From: Tropicibacter naphthalenivorans
GTDB taxonomy: Bacteria > Pseudomonadota > Alphaproteobacteria > Rhodobacterales > Rhodobacteraceae
Reading direction: 5' to 3'
Length of the DNA stretch: 64,000 nucleotides
Assembly (NCBI RefSeq): GCF_900176475.1
Contig: NZ_FWXX01000008.1
Span: 62,001-126,000 of the forward strand
Part shown: one piece after another, positions 17,173 to 27,107 of the stretch
Position numbering within the stretch: position 1 is the stretch's first letter
Layout: each line of letters begins with the position of its first letter
Program-made: the position numbers and the translations under genes
The notes under the pieces: model-generated
Told to the model about the DNA's origin: nothing
Database searches by the model: none
Seen by the model: only the letters and a program-made list of their open reading frames with translations

Positions 17173-18715
17173 ATGACACGTTCTCTCGTGACCGCCGCCT
17201 TGATGAGTACCGCGCTCGCGGCCCCCGCCTTTGCCGACAATTGCGCCGATCTTGGCGGGATTTCGCCTGTATAACACGCGCATCGACAGCGCGGCCCTGC
17301 AAGGCGCGGGCACCCTGCCCCCCGATCCCATGAGCGCCATGACCGGCGGCTCGCCCACCCCCGTCGAGGTCGGCGCGCATTGCCTTGTCGAGGGCAAGAT
17401 CGAAGACCGCGAGGGCGTGAACGGCCAATATGGCATTCGCTTTCAGCTGCGGATGCCCGAGGATTGGAACGGCAAGTTCCTGTTCCAGGGCGGCGGCAAT
17501 GATGGGTTCATCGCCCCCGCCATTGGCGCGATCCCGTCGACAGGCTCCAGCGCCACGCCTGCGCTGAAACGCGGCTATGCGGTGGTCAGCATGGATGGCG
17601 GCCACGCGGCCATGAGCCTTGAGTTCACCCAAGACCAGCAATCGCGCCTTGATCTCGCCTATGCGTCGATCGGCAAGGTGACCTATGCCGCCAAGTCGCT
17701 GATCGACGCCTACTACGACGCCGCTCCCGACCAGTCCTATTTCATGGGCTGCTCGAACGGCGGGCGCGAGGCGATGATGGCCGCGCAGCGTTTCCCGCTG
17801 GAGTTTGACGGCGTGGTCGTGGGCAACCCCGGCTTTCACCTGTCGCGCGCCGCGCTTGGCGGGGTCTGGGACGTGACACAATGGGCCAAGATCGCCCCGC
17901 GGGACGCCATGCACAGCGCGCTGACCCAGGCCGATCTGGACACCGTCGCCGCCGAGATCAACGCCCAGTGTGATGCGCTCGACGGGCTGGAGGACGGCGT
18001 GGTCGCCGCCTACCGCCAGTGCGCATTCGACCCCGAGGCGCTGCGCGGCCAACTGCCGGACGCTTAGCTGGATGCGCTGATCGCCGTGATGGACGGCGCC
18101 AAGGACGACCAAGGCACCAACGTCTACACCGGCTGGCCGTGGGATCCGGGTGTTGCCGCGCCGGGCTGGCGCGCGTGGAAGCTGGGCAGCGAACAGATGC
18201 CCGCCATGCACCAGACGCTGACGGTTCCCTCGACGGGCGCGGTGTTCATGACCCCGCCGCAAGAGGTGCCGCTGAACCCCGATTTTGCCGAACTGGCGCG
18301 TGAGGTCGCGGATGTGGGCGGCTACTTCGACGCGGATGAGACCTTCTTGACCACCTTCGCGCAGCGGGGCGGCAAGATGGTGATCTTCCAAGGGCTGGCC
18401 GACCCGATTTTTAGCGCCGAGGACATCGCCCGCTGGCATGACGAGGCGGAACGGTACACCGGCGCGGAGTTTGCCCAGCTGTTGATGGTGCCGGGGATGA
18501 CCCACTGCGGCGGCGGCAACGCCACCTTCGAGGATTTCGATCCGCTGACCGTGCTGGAGGGTTGGACCGCCGGGGGCGAGACGCCGGTGTCCATGCCCGC
18601 CCGCGCCCCGTCAATGCCAGAGCGCACCATGCCGATCTGCGCCTACCCGCTTGAGGCGCTGTATACCGGCGGCGATGTGAACGACGCCGCCAGCTACACC
18701 TGCACCGCACAATGA
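17173..18715 (+). pseudogene. Tannase/feruloyl esterase-like protein, disrupted
   Basis: Secreted serine esterase of the tannase family, about 514 codons. The signal peptide (MTRSLVTAALMSTALAAPAFA) is in frame with ATG 17173, but the mature protein is in the next frame. Removing one G at about 17254-17255 restores the expected DNCADLAGFRLYN. The nucleophile region MGCSNGGREAMMAAQRFP and the histidine region MTHCGGGNATFEDFDP are intact. A second lesion, TAG at 18065-18067, falls where glutamine (CAG) would suit LPDA-Q-LDAL. Two independent lesions make it a likely pseudogene. In the family it would hydrolyse aromatic (galloyl or feruloyl) esters in the periplasm. Confidence 0.85.
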
Positions 18716-18721
18716 GTTTAC

Positions 18722-18753
18722 GGGGCGCGCCTAAGGCCGGGCGCGTCCCTTTT
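18722..18753 (+). terminator. Rho-independent terminator
   Basis: GGGGCGCGCC pairs with GGGCGCGTCCC (one G:U) around a short loop, followed by TTTT. It lies between the tannase stop (18715) and the carboxylesterase start (18782), so the two esterases may be expressed at different levels. Confidence 0.6.
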
Positions 18754-18781
18754 CCAGCAATTTCCCGCAAGCAGACAAGAC

Positions 18782-20430
18782 ATGTCCTTTTCCCTGACCC
18801 GCCGGAGCCTGCTGCGACGCGGCGGCGCGGCCCTGATGGCCACCACCCTGCCCCGCTTTGCGCGTGCAGAGGCTAGCGCCATGATCGAGACCGCGCTTGG
18901 CCCCGTCCAAGGCGTGACCGAAGGCGGCGTGACCCGCTTTCTTGGCCTGCGCTATGCCCAGCCGATCAGCGGCAAGAACCGCTTTCTGCCGCCGCAGCCC
19001 TTGGCCCCGTGGACCGTGACCTTTGTCGCCGGCACCCACGCCGACACCGCCCCCCAAAGGCCAGAGTCGGTGAATGGCACCCCCGTCACCCACGCCTTTG
19101 CGCCGCCTGAGTATGTCAAAGCGGGCGAGGATTGCCTCGCGCTGAACGTCTGGACGCCCGAGGGCGCGCGCGGTCTGCCGGTCATGGTCTGGCTGCACGG
19201 CGGCGGCTGGCAGTCGGGTTCTGGCTCTTGCGCGATCTATGACGGCACGCGGCTGGCGTCGCGCGGCGATGTGATCGTGGTGACCCTGAACCACCGCCTT
19301 GGCGCACATGGGCTGACCGGTTTTAGCCGTATCCTCGGCGGAGACTACGCCGACAGCGACAACCTGTCGGTCAAGGATATGGTCGCGGCGCTGGAATGGG
19401 TGCAGGCCAACATCGCGGCCTTTGGGGGCGACCCGGACAGCGTCACGATCTTTGGCGAATCCGGCGGCGGCTGGAAGGTCAACACGCTGCTGGGCGTGCC
19501 CTCGGCCAAGGGGCTGTTCCACCGCGCCATCGTGCAAAGCGGGCCTTTGATGCGCTTCCACACACGCCCGAAGGCGCCGACGCGGTCGCGCTCAAGCTCT
19601 TGGAACACCTCGGGATTTCCCCCGATGCCCCGCAGGCGCTGGAAAGCCTGACCATGCAGCAGGTGCTGGACGCCGAACGCGCGGTCATGGCCGACTTCCT
19701 CATGGGCGCGGCCGCCCCCGGTTTCCCGTCCGGCTTTTGGCCGGTGATCGACGGCGACTTTGTTCCCGCGCATGTGCACGACCCGGTGACCGCGCCTGCC
19801 AACGCCGATGTGCCGGTGATGCTGGGCCAGACAGGGACCGAGTTCACCCTGTTCATGCTGCAAGACCAAGGCGCCTACACTCTGGACGATGCCGGGCTAG
19901 AGGCGCGCGTCACCCGGATGCTGAGCGAGGATGCGCCTTGGGTGCTGGACAGCTACCGCCGCGACTTCCCCGATTACGTGCCCTCGGCGCTGTACTTCCG
20001 CATCTACTCGGACTTTGCCATGGGGGCGCTGTCGAACAGCATCCTCGACGTGCGCGCCACGACGGGCGCGGCTCCGGTCTATGCCTACCGCTTTGACTGG
20101 ATGACCCCGATCGAAGGCGGGCGGCTGTTCTCGCCCCACACGATCGAGATCCCCTTTGCCTTTGACAATGCCACGACCGAGGCAGGCATCATCATGACCG
20201 AAGGCGGCGACGCGGTGGCAACTCTGGCCAAGACCGTCTCCGAAGCTTGGGTGCAATTCGCCAAGACCGGCACGCCCGCCGCGCCCGGCCTGCCCGAGTG
20301 GCCCGCCTACGATCCACAGGCCCGTCAGGCGATGCACCTGAACACGCAAAGCCACGTCGCCCCCTACATCGACCCGCGCGCCTTTGACCTGTTCAAGGCC
20401 AAGCTCTGGGCGAGCGCGGGGCTGGAGTAG
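18782..20430 (+). pseudogene. Type B carboxylesterase, frameshifted
   Basis: Carboxylesterase/para-nitrobenzyl esterase family protein of about 549 codons. The N-terminus has a twin-arginine style leader (LTRRSLLRRGGAALMATTLP), suggesting Tat export. The oxyanion motif WLHGGGW and nucleophile GESGGG are seen. At 19559-19565 (CCACACAC) the frame changes; removing one CA gives RFHTPEGADAV and rejoins the rest, which is complete to TAG 20430 and includes the histidine region (FSPHTIEIPFAF). A dinucleotide duplication is the simplest lesion. It follows the tannase under the same TetR control region. Confidence 0.85.
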
Positions 20431-20512
20431 CGCGCCAAACCCCGCCGCGCTTTGCCCAGTCGCGGGCACGGCGGGCTACCCCGTCACATCAATCGGCGCG
20501 TAAGGATCGTTG

Positions 20513-20675
20513 TCAGGAAAATCTCGGACACGGTTCGGCGCAGCCACGTGAGCCCCGCAGCTTGGCCAGCGCCTGACTGACCGTCGGCTGGCTGACGCCC
20601 AGACGCTCGGCGTGCGTTCAGGTCCCGCAGCAGCGTGTCCAGCAGCAGCTTGATGTCGATGTCCCGTAGCTTCAT
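20513..20675 (-). pseudogene. LysR-family regulator remnant
   Basis: Begins like a LysR protein (MKLRDIDIKLLLDTLL) at ATG 20675. The HTH continues in another frame (ERLGVSQPTVSQALAKLR) and ends after about 50 codons at the TGA at 20513-20515. The effector-binding domain is gone. It is divergent from the disrupted membrane-protein gene at 20709, a usual arrangement for a LysR and its target. Confidence 0.7.
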
Positions 20676-20708
20676 CCTGCGGCGCCCAAGGTATTGGCTT
20701 TCTGAATA

Positions 20709-21361
20709 ATGGGTATTCAGATCCTTTGGGGGGTCTTGGGCATCTACAGCTGGAAGCGCGGTCGCTGGAACGCCTTCTTTCTTTATGGCTTCGCCTTCAC
20801 GGTGTTTCTGAACAGCCGCTACATCACCGAAGGGATGCACGGCGCGATCACCTTTTCACCGGTATTTTCGACCTCTCGGCGCATCTTGGCGTCGACTCGG
20901 ACGCCCCCGGCGCGGCGCTGGCAACCTGCGCAAACAACGCGTGTTCGGTGATGACGCAATCCGACACGCACCTGTCGTGGGCCGTGGCCTTTCACCAGCG
21001 TTTCGTCGGCGAGCCTGCGCGCGCGGGGCTGCTGATCGGGCATCTGGCCTTCAACACGATCGCTCTGATCCTTGCCTCGGTGCAGATCTGGCGGCCCGGT
21101 GGGCAATTCCGCAACCACAAGACCCTCGGCCAGCTTTGCGTCGGCAGCTTTGCCCTAAGCATGGTCTGCGCCGGTCTGCTCAATTCCGAATTGCACGCGG
21201 TCAAGTCCTACGGGCTTTGATGGACGATGCTGGGCTTGTATTTCCTTGGGCTGGTGGCGCTGGTGCCCATGGTGATCGGGATCGCGCTGGCGGACATGAT
21301 CCGTAAACGGGCGGACGCGCGGAAGGCCGCAGTCACGCTCCAAGCAGTCCCTGCGCAATAA
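20709..21361 (+). pseudogene. Membrane protein of unknown family, disrupted
   Basis: Reads as a membrane protein with about four hydrophobic segments (IQILWGVLGIYSW, HLAFNTIALILASV, LCVGSFALSMVCAGLL, LGLYFLGLVALVPMVIGIAL). The frame changes near 20860 (GAITF to FTGIFDLSAHLG), and a TGA at 21218-21220 interrupts SYGL-W-WTMLG before the last helix. The true 5' end is unclear. I do not recognise the family. Both lesions suggest loss of function. Confidence 0.6.
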
Positions 21362-22534
21362 GCCAACGGACGCCCGTCAGGTCCGCTGCCGGTCGTCCAA
21401 CCCCAACCCCGCGCCCGATGATCTCGCGCATGATTTCAGACGTACCGCCATGAAAGCGGCTGATCCGGGCGTCGCGATAGAGTCGCGAGATCTCGTATTC
21501 CTCCATGTAGCCCGCCCCGCCGTGCAGTTGCAGGCACTCGTCAACCACGCGCGCCTCGACCCCCGAGGTAAACAGCTTGGCCTCAGCGGCCATCTCGGCG
21601 CTCAGCGCCCCCCCAGATGTTCGCGCGCACAGTGATCGGTCAAGGCCAAGGCCGCGTCGATCTGGGTGCGCATCGAGGCCATCTTGAACCGCGAGTTCTG
21701 AAACGCCCCCACGTTCTGGCCAAAGGCGCGCCGCCCGGTGATGAACTCCAGCGTGATCTCAAAGGCGCGTTCCGCCCGCGCGCAGAACCCCACCGCGCCT
21801 TGCAGACGTTCCTCGGCAAGGTTCTTCATCATGATGCGGAATCCCTTGTCTGCGGGGCCCTGCAGGTTTTCCTTGGGGACTTTAACATCGTCAAAGAACA
21901 ACTCGGCGGTGTCCTGGCTCTCCAGCCCCAGCTTTTTCAGGTTGCGCCCGCGGGCGAACCCGTCCATCCCGCGTTCCACCTAGAACAGCCCGATGTCATG
22001 GGCGCGCTCGGGGTTGGTGCGGGCGGCGACCAGCACCAGATCGGCCAGATGCCCGTTCGAGATATAGGTCTTGGCCCCGTTCAGCAGCCAGTGATCGCCC
22101 ATGTCCACGGCCCGCGTACGGATGCCCGACAGGTCAGACCCGGCCCCCGGTTCGGTCATGGCGATGGCAAGGATCGTCTCGCCCGACACCGCGCCGGGCA
22201 TAAAGCGCGCGCGCTGATCGTCGGTGCCGTGGTGGTGCAGGTAAGGCCCGACAATCCGGTTGTGCAGATGGGTGAACAGCCCGGGCGCGCGCACCGACAG
22301 CTCTTCGATCAGGATCATATCATAGCGGAAATCGTCCACCCCCAGCCCGCCGAATTGCGGGTCGGCATACATGCACAAAAACCCTTCGACCCCGGCCTTT
22401 TGCCAGACGGCGCGGCTGACCATGCCCGCCGCGTCCCAGTCGGCCTGATGGGGAAAGACATGCGCCTCGGCAAAGGCGCGCACGGTGCCACGGAACATCT
22501 CGTGTTCCGGCTCGTAAATCGTTCGTTTCAACAT
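21333..22534 (-). pseudogene. Acyl-CoA dehydrogenase, disrupted
   Basis: FAD-dependent acyl-CoA dehydrogenase, about 390 codons. Family motifs are intact in pieces: AMTEPGAGSDLSGI, NGAKTYISNG, LLNG, then RRAFGQNVGAFQ and QLHGGAGYMEEYEISRLYRDARI. A TAG at 21980-21982 interrupts IGLF-x-VERGMDGF where a hydrophobic residue is expected. A seven-C run at 21608-21614 (plus strand) is one base short of the frame that joins EHLGGALSAEMAAEA. The ATG sits three bases after a terminator T-run with no ribosome site. Three independent defects argue for a dead gene at the end of the liv operon. Confidence 0.85.
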
Positions 22535-22536
22535 GT

Positions 22537-22570
22537 AAAAAACAGCGGGCGAGGGCCGAAACCCTCGCCC
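22537..22570 (-). terminator. Rho-independent terminator after livK
   Basis: On the minus strand GGGCGAGGG and CCCTCGCCC (22547-22570) form a perfect 9-bp stem with a 6-base loop, followed by GCTG and six T residues. It ends the liv operon 10 bp after the livK stop and directly abuts the start of the acyl-CoA dehydrogenase pseudogene. Confidence 0.88.
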
Positions 22571-22579
22571 AAAGCCCCG

Positions 22580-23740
22580 TTACTCAAGGGTTTTCACCAG
22601 CTCCCAAGAGCCGTTGTTGATCTTGTGCAAAAAGATCTCGTCCGAGGCGGTGTGATCCTCCGGCCCCATCTTGATCTGCGCGCCGCCGATCGGGTCAAAG
22701 TAATCAAGGCTCTCCAGCGCCGCGACAAAGCTTTCGCGGGTCAGGTCCGGGCCTGCCGCCTCGAGCGCGCGCACCACCAGTTCGGCGGCCTGACGGCCCA
22801 GGATCGCGCCCGAAGACGGGAAATCCTCGCCGGTTGCGGCCTTGAACTGGGCGACCCATTCACTCACGGCGGGATCGCTCAGGCGCGCCTCAAGGTCTTG
22901 CCAGCCGCCGCCCGCGTACAGCCCGCTGGTGACGCCCTGCTTGGCCAGCGCCTTGGCGACCACGGTGTGGAAACCGGCGGTGGCCACGTAGAACTTGGTG
23001 TCGGTCATGCCCAGCTTGTTGGCGGTGGCCACGGCGTTGATGATCTGCCCGACCCCAAGCGCCAGCCCCACGGTGTCGCAGCCATCGTCACGCACGCGCC
23101 CCAGCGCGCCGGTAAAGTCGGTCTCGTCCGGCTTGTGGCCGATCTCGACGCCCAGCTCGAACACACCCTCGGCGGCCAGATCTTGGGCCGAAGCCTTGAT
23201 TTCGTTGCCAAAGTCAGTCGGCAGGATCATCAGGCACACCTTCTTGGTTCCTTCGTTCTCGGCCATGTAGCGCATCGACGCCAGCGAGGCGTCATAATAG
23301 GTGGACACGCCCGCGAATTTCCACGGCTCAAACGGTTCGACCATCTGCCGCGCGCCGGTCAAGGGCGAGACGTTGGGGATGCCCTGCGGCGCCATCTGCT
23401 GGAACATGGCAAGGTTCGTCGGCGTACCGAGGTTCATCACGAAGGCAAAGACTTCGTCTCGGTTGATCAGCTTGTTGGCGGCCTGCGCGGCGCGCGGCAC
23501 CTGATAGCCGTGGTCCTCGATGATGTAGGTGATCTTGCGCCCGTGCACGCCGCCCGCCGCATTGATCGCGTCGAAATAGGCGTTTGCCGCCTGTGTCGCA
23601 GGCACAGAGAAGGGCGCGAAAATGCCCGACAAATCGTGCGCCCCGCCCAGCTTTACTTCGGTGTCGGTGACGCCCTGTGCGCCGGCCTGCGTGGCCAAAG
23701 CCAACGCGCCTGCGGTGGCCAATCCTTTGATAACGTTCAT
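22580..23740 (-). CDS. ABC transporter substrate-binding protein, branched-chain amino acid type
   Basis: Periplasmic binding protein of the LivK/HAAT family, 386 residues. The signal peptide ends at AGA before QGVTDTEVKLGG. The type I fold is visible from ITYIIEDHGYQVPRAAQAANKL and VCLMILPTDFGNEIK. It is the last intact gene of a livH-livM-livG-livF-acyl-CoA ligase operon. The ligase in the operon suggests that the ligand is an aromatic or aliphatic carboxylate rather than an amino acid (inference). Confidence 0.9.
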   Translation of the reverse strand: MNVIKGLATAGALALATQAGAQGVTDTEVKLGGAHDLSGIFAPFSVPATQAANAYFDAINAAGGVHGRKITYIIEDHGYQVPRAAQAANKLINRDEVFAFVMNLGTPTNLAMFQQMAPQGIPNVSPLTGARQMVEPFEPWKFAGVSTYYDASLASMRYMAENEGTKKVCLMILPTDFGNEIKASAQDLAAEGVFELGVEIGHKPDETDFTGALGRVRDDGCDTVGLALGVGQIINAVATANKLGMTDTKFYVATAGFHTVVAKALAKQGVTSGLYAGGGWQDLEARLSDPAVSEWVAQFKAATGEDFPSSGAILGRQAAELVVRALEAAGPDLTRESFVAALESLDYFDPIGGAQIKMGPEDHTASDEIFLHKINNGSWELVKTLE

Positions 23741-23770
23741 GACTTCCTCCCTAAAACGACCTGTGACGGG

Positions 23771-25585
23771 TCAATACATCTGGTTGATCAACGCCGCGTG
23801 CCGTTCGTTCACATAGGACCGTTTCAGCTTCATCGTCGGCGTCAGTTCCTCATCCTCGGCGGTCAGCAGGATGTCGATCAGCCTAAAATCCTTGATCTGT
23901 TCCACCTGCGCAAAGTCGCGGTTGGTTTCGGCCACGATGCCGCCGATCAGATCGCGCACCTGAGGCGCACGGGTCAGCGAGCCGAAATCGGAAAACGGCA
24001 CGGCGCGGTCCTGCGCGAATTTCTCGACGTTTTCCTGATCGATCATGATCAAGCAGGTGAGGTACTTGCGCCGATCCCCGATCACCACCGCGTCGGAAAT
24101 ATAGGGCGAGAACTTGAGCTTGTTCTCGATCTCGGCGGGGGTGATGTTCTTGCCGCCCGCGGTGATGATGATGTCCTTGATCCGGCCGGTGATGGACATG
24201 TAGCCATCCTCGTCGATCCGCGCCACGTCACCGGACAGCAGCCAGCCATCGGGGGTCAGCGTCTCGGCGGTCTTGTCTGGCTTGTTCCAGTACCCGGCGA
24301 AGATCCCCGGCCCGCGCATCATCAATTCGCCCCCCTCGCCGATCTTGATCTCTGTCCCCGGCAGGGCGCGGCCTGCGGTGCCGACGCGGTTTGCGCCCAC
24401 GGGGTTGATCGTCGCCAGCGCCGTGGTTTCGGTCATGCCAAAGGCTTCGATCATCGGGACGCCAATGGCGTGATACCAGCGGATCAGATCGGGCGAAGAG
24501 GGCGCGCCCCCGGTCCCGGCCCGCCGACAATTGGCCAGGCCCAGCATCCGCCGCAGGTTGTTCAGGACGGTCACTTGCGCCAAGGCGAATTGCAGCCGCA
24601 GCAGGGGCGAAGGGCTGTCGTTTGCCGCCCGCCGCGCGCCAACGCTTAGCGCCCAGTCAAAGACCTTGCCCCCCAGCCACCCCGCTTCGGAGCGCAGGAT
24701 CATCACGCGCGAATAGATCTTTTCCCAGATGCGCGGCACGCCGACAAAGGTGTCGGGGCTGACCTCGCGCATATTGTCGAACACCGTCTCGGGGCTTTCG
24801 GCAAAGTTCACCGTCGAGCCGTGCGCAATCGGCAGATCGACCGACACCAGCCGTTCCAGAACGTGACACAGCGGCAGGAAACACAGCTGTTCGTCGGTGT
24901 CCTTCATGTCGAACACGCCCTGCCCCGCGACATATTGATAGATCACGTTGCGATGGCTGATGACCGCGCCCTTGGGCGGGCCAGTGGTGCCGGAGGTGTA
25001 GATCATCATGCGCCCGTCCTCGGGCTGGACCTTTTGCAGCGCCTCCTCGAAGCGTTGCGGGTTTTGCGCCGCTGCCCCGCGCGCCAGCAGGTCGTCGTAG
25101 AACATCACCTGCGGGTGCGCGAAGGTTGCCAGCCCGTCGCGGTCCAGCACGATCACATGCTCGACGCCGGGCATGGTTTCGCGCGCCTCCAGCCACTTGT
25201 CGAGCTGCTCGTCGTTTTCCACGAACAAGACCCGCGCGCCGCTGTCATTGGCCAGATAGGCCAGCTGCTTGGCGCTGTCGGTGGTGTAGACGCCGGACGG
25301 GATCGCACCGATGGCCGCCGCCGCCAGATCGGCATACAGCCACTCGCGCCGGTCCTCGGACAGGATCAAGACGACCTCGCCGTGCCCCACCCCCAGGTCC
25401 ATCAGCGCCAGGCCTATCTGACGCGCGGTCTGGTAATAATCGGTCCAGGAATACTCCTGCCAGATGCCCAGCTTTTTCTCGCGGTGACAGACCCGCGCGC
25501 CGTAATGCGCGCACTGCTGCGCCCACAGGCCGACCACGGTGCGCTGACCTTTGAAGGTCCTGAAATCCTGCGCGCTCATCTCCAT
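23771..25585 (-). CDS. AMP-dependent long-chain acyl-CoA synthetase
   Basis: Ligase of the long-chain acyl-CoA synthetase (FadD15-like) branch, 604 residues. It has YTSGTTGPPKGAV (ATP/adenylate), IEAFGMTETTALATINP, SGDVARIDEDGYMSITGRIKD (hinge) and TAGGKNITPAEIEN with the conserved C-terminal lysine region. It overlaps livF by 10 bp and precedes livK by 30 bp, so it belongs to the transport operon. It probably converts the imported acid to its CoA ester on entry. Confidence 0.9.
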   Translation of the reverse strand: MEMSAQDFRTFKGQRTVVGLWAQQCAHYGARVCHREKKLGIWQEYSWTDYYQTARQIGLALMDLGVGHGEVVLILSEDRREWLYADLAAAAIGAIPSGVYTTDSAKQLAYLANDSGARVLFVENDEQLDKWLEARETMPGVEHVIVLDRDGLATFAHPQVMFYDDLLARGAAAQNPQRFEEALQKVQPEDGRMMIYTSGTTGPPKGAVISHRNVIYQYVAGQGVFDMKDTDEQLCFLPLCHVLERLVSVDLPIAHGSTVNFAESPETVFDNMREVSPDTFVGVPRIWEKIYSRVMILRSEAGWLGGKVFDWALSVGARRAANDSPSPLLRLQFALAQVTVLNNLRRMLGLANCRRAGTGGAPSSPDLIRWYHAIGVPMIEAFGMTETTALATINPVGANRVGTAGRALPGTEIKIGEGGELMMRGPGIFAGYWNKPDKTAETLTPDGWLLSGDVARIDEDGYMSITGRIKDIIITAGGKNITPAEIENKLKFSPYISDAVVIGDRRKYLTCLIMIDQENVEKFAQDRAVPFSDFGSLTRAPQVRDLIGGIVAETNRDFAQVEQIKDFRLIDILLTAEDEELTPTMKLKRSYVNERHAALINQMY

Positions 25586-26337
25586 GTCTTGCGCCTCTTC
25601 CAGCGTTTCTGGCCGCGCTCGTTCGCCTCTGCCTTGCCCAGATAGAATTCCTGAATGTCGTCCGAGGCGCGCAGCTTTTCCGTCGGGCCGCCCATGACGA
25701 TCCGCCCCATTTCCAGCACATAGCCGGTGTGGGCGGTGGCCAGAGCGATATGGGCGTTCTGTTCCACCAGCAGCATGGTCACCTTTTGCTCGGCATTCAG
25801 CCGCGCGATGATACCAAAGATTTCCTGCGTCAGCAGCGGTGACAACCCGAGGCTCGGCTCGTCCAGCATCATCAGCCGGGGCCGTGCCATCAGCCCGCGC
25901 CCAATCGCCAGCATCTGCTGTTGCCCGCCGGACAGATAGCCCGCGTTCTGCTTGCGCCGTTCTTTCAGGATCGGGAAATAGTCGTAGACCAGCTCCAGAT
26001 CGCTGGCCGGATCATCCCGCCGGGTATAAGCGCCGAGCTTGAGGTTTTCCTCTACCGTCAGGTAGGGAAAGACCTCGCGTCCCTCGGGGACCAAGGACAC
26101 CCCCGCGCGCACCACCCGGTCCGGCTCCAGCCCCGCGATGCTTTGCCCGAACAGCTCGATCGAGCCTTTCTCGGGGTCCATCAGCCCGGCAATCGTCTTC
26201 ATCAGCGTCGACTTGCCCGCGCCATTTGCGCCAAGGATCGTGACGATCTCGCCTTCGGTCACGTCGATGGACACGCCGCGCAGGGCCATGATCGCACCGT
26301 AAAACGTCTCGAGGTTGCGGACAGACAGCACCGTCAT
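25576..26337 (-). CDS. livF: ABC transporter ATP-binding protein LivF-like
   Basis: Cytoplasmic ATPase of a branched-chain amino acid type importer, 253 residues. It has Walker A GANGAGKSTLMKT, signature YLSGGQQQMLAIGRGLMARP and Walker B RLMMLDEPSLGLSP. The 4-bp overlap with livG and 10-bp overlap with the acyl-CoA ligase show tight coupling. The C-terminal tail is longer and more basic than usual. Confidence 0.92.
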   Translation of the reverse strand: MTVLSVRNLETFYGAIMALRGVSIDVTEGEIVTILGANGAGKSTLMKTIAGLMDPEKGSIELFGQSIAGLEPDRVVRAGVSLVPEGREVFPYLTVEENLKLGAYTRRDDPASDLELVYDYFPILKERRKQNAGYLSGGQQQMLAIGRGLMARPRLMMLDEPSLGLSPLLTQEIFGIIARLNAEQKVTMLLVEQNAHIALATAHTGYVLEMGRIVMGGPTEKLRASDDIQEFYLGKAEANERGQKRWKRRKTWR

Positions 26338-27107
26338 GCTGCGGCCTCTGGCGAGCCAAGATAGGCGGCCTGCACATGCCTGTCGGCCTGCACCTCGGCG
26401 GCGGTCCCCAAGGCAAGCGGCCGCCCGTTCGCCACCGCCAACACCCGGTCCGACACCTGCGCCACCAGCCCCATGTCGTGTTCCACCATCAAGACCGTCA
26501 GCCCCATGTCGCGCCGCATGTCCTCGATCCAGAAGGCCACGTCCTGCGTTTCCTCCACCGACAGGCCAGAGGCGGGCTCATCCAGCAGGATCAGACGCGG
26601 GCCGATGGCCAGCGCGCGCCCGATCTCGATCACCTTGCGCACGCCGTAGGGCAGCCCCTCAATGCGCTTTTCGCGGTAGGCTTCCAGTTCGAGGAACTCG
26701 ATCACCTCTTCGACATGCCGCCGATGCGCCCGCTCTTCGCGGCGGACCGATGGCAGGTGCAGGATGTCTTGCACAAAGTTCGTCGCCCGGTGGGTGTGCC
26801 GGCCCATCAGCAGGTTGTCCAACACCGTCGAATGGTCGAACAGCTCGATGTTCTGGAAGGTCCGCGCGATGCCAAGGCGGGCAATGTCATGCGCCTTGAG
26901 CGCCGTGATGTCCTGCCCGTCAAAGCGGATGGTGCCATGGGTTGGCTGATAGATCCGGCTGATGAGGTTGAAGATCGTCGACTTGCCCGCGCCGTTCGGC
27001 CCGATGATGGCAAAGACCTCGCCCTCTTCGACGCTGAACGACACCCCGTCCACCGCCTTCACCCCGCCGAAATGCACGGCCAGATCGTCCACTTCGAGCA
27101 GGCTCAT
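26334..27107 (-). CDS. livG: ABC transporter ATP-binding protein LivG-like
   Basis: Second ATPase of the importer, 257 residues. Walker A is GPNGAGKSTIFNLISR, Walker B LILLDEPASGL. The degenerate signature GVRKVIEIGRALAIGP and the LivG-type insertion after FQNIELFDHSTVLDNLLMGRH are present. It overlaps both livM and livF by 4 bp. Confidence 0.92.
   Translation of the reverse strand: MSLLEVDDLAVHFGGVKAVDGVSFSVEEGEVFAIIGPNGAGKSTIFNLISRIYQPTHGTIRFDGQDITALKAHDIARLGIARTFQNIELFDHSTVLDNLLMGRHTHRATNFVQDILHLPSVRREERAHRRHVEEVIEFLELEAYREKRIEGLPYGVRKVIEIGRALAIGPRLILLDEPASGLSVEETQDVAFWIEDMRRDMGLTVLMVEHDMGLVAQVSDRVLAVANGRPLALGTAAEVQADRHVQAAYLGSPEAAA

Noticed and set aside
19559-19565. Programmed frameshift in the carboxylesterase
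   Set aside because: The site is a plain CA repeat without a slippery heptamer or obvious downstream pseudoknot, and neighbouring genes are also broken, so mutation is simpler.
17173-22534. Stop-codon recoding (TAG read as an amino acid)
   Set aside because: Expected residues at the TAG sites differ, TAG also ends normal genes such as the hydrolase at 9130, and the same genes carry indels.
21617-24649. Plus-strand 1010-codon open frame opposite acyl-CoA dehydrogenase, livK and ligase genes
   Set aside because: Runs antisense through three recognisable genes and has antisense-type composition.
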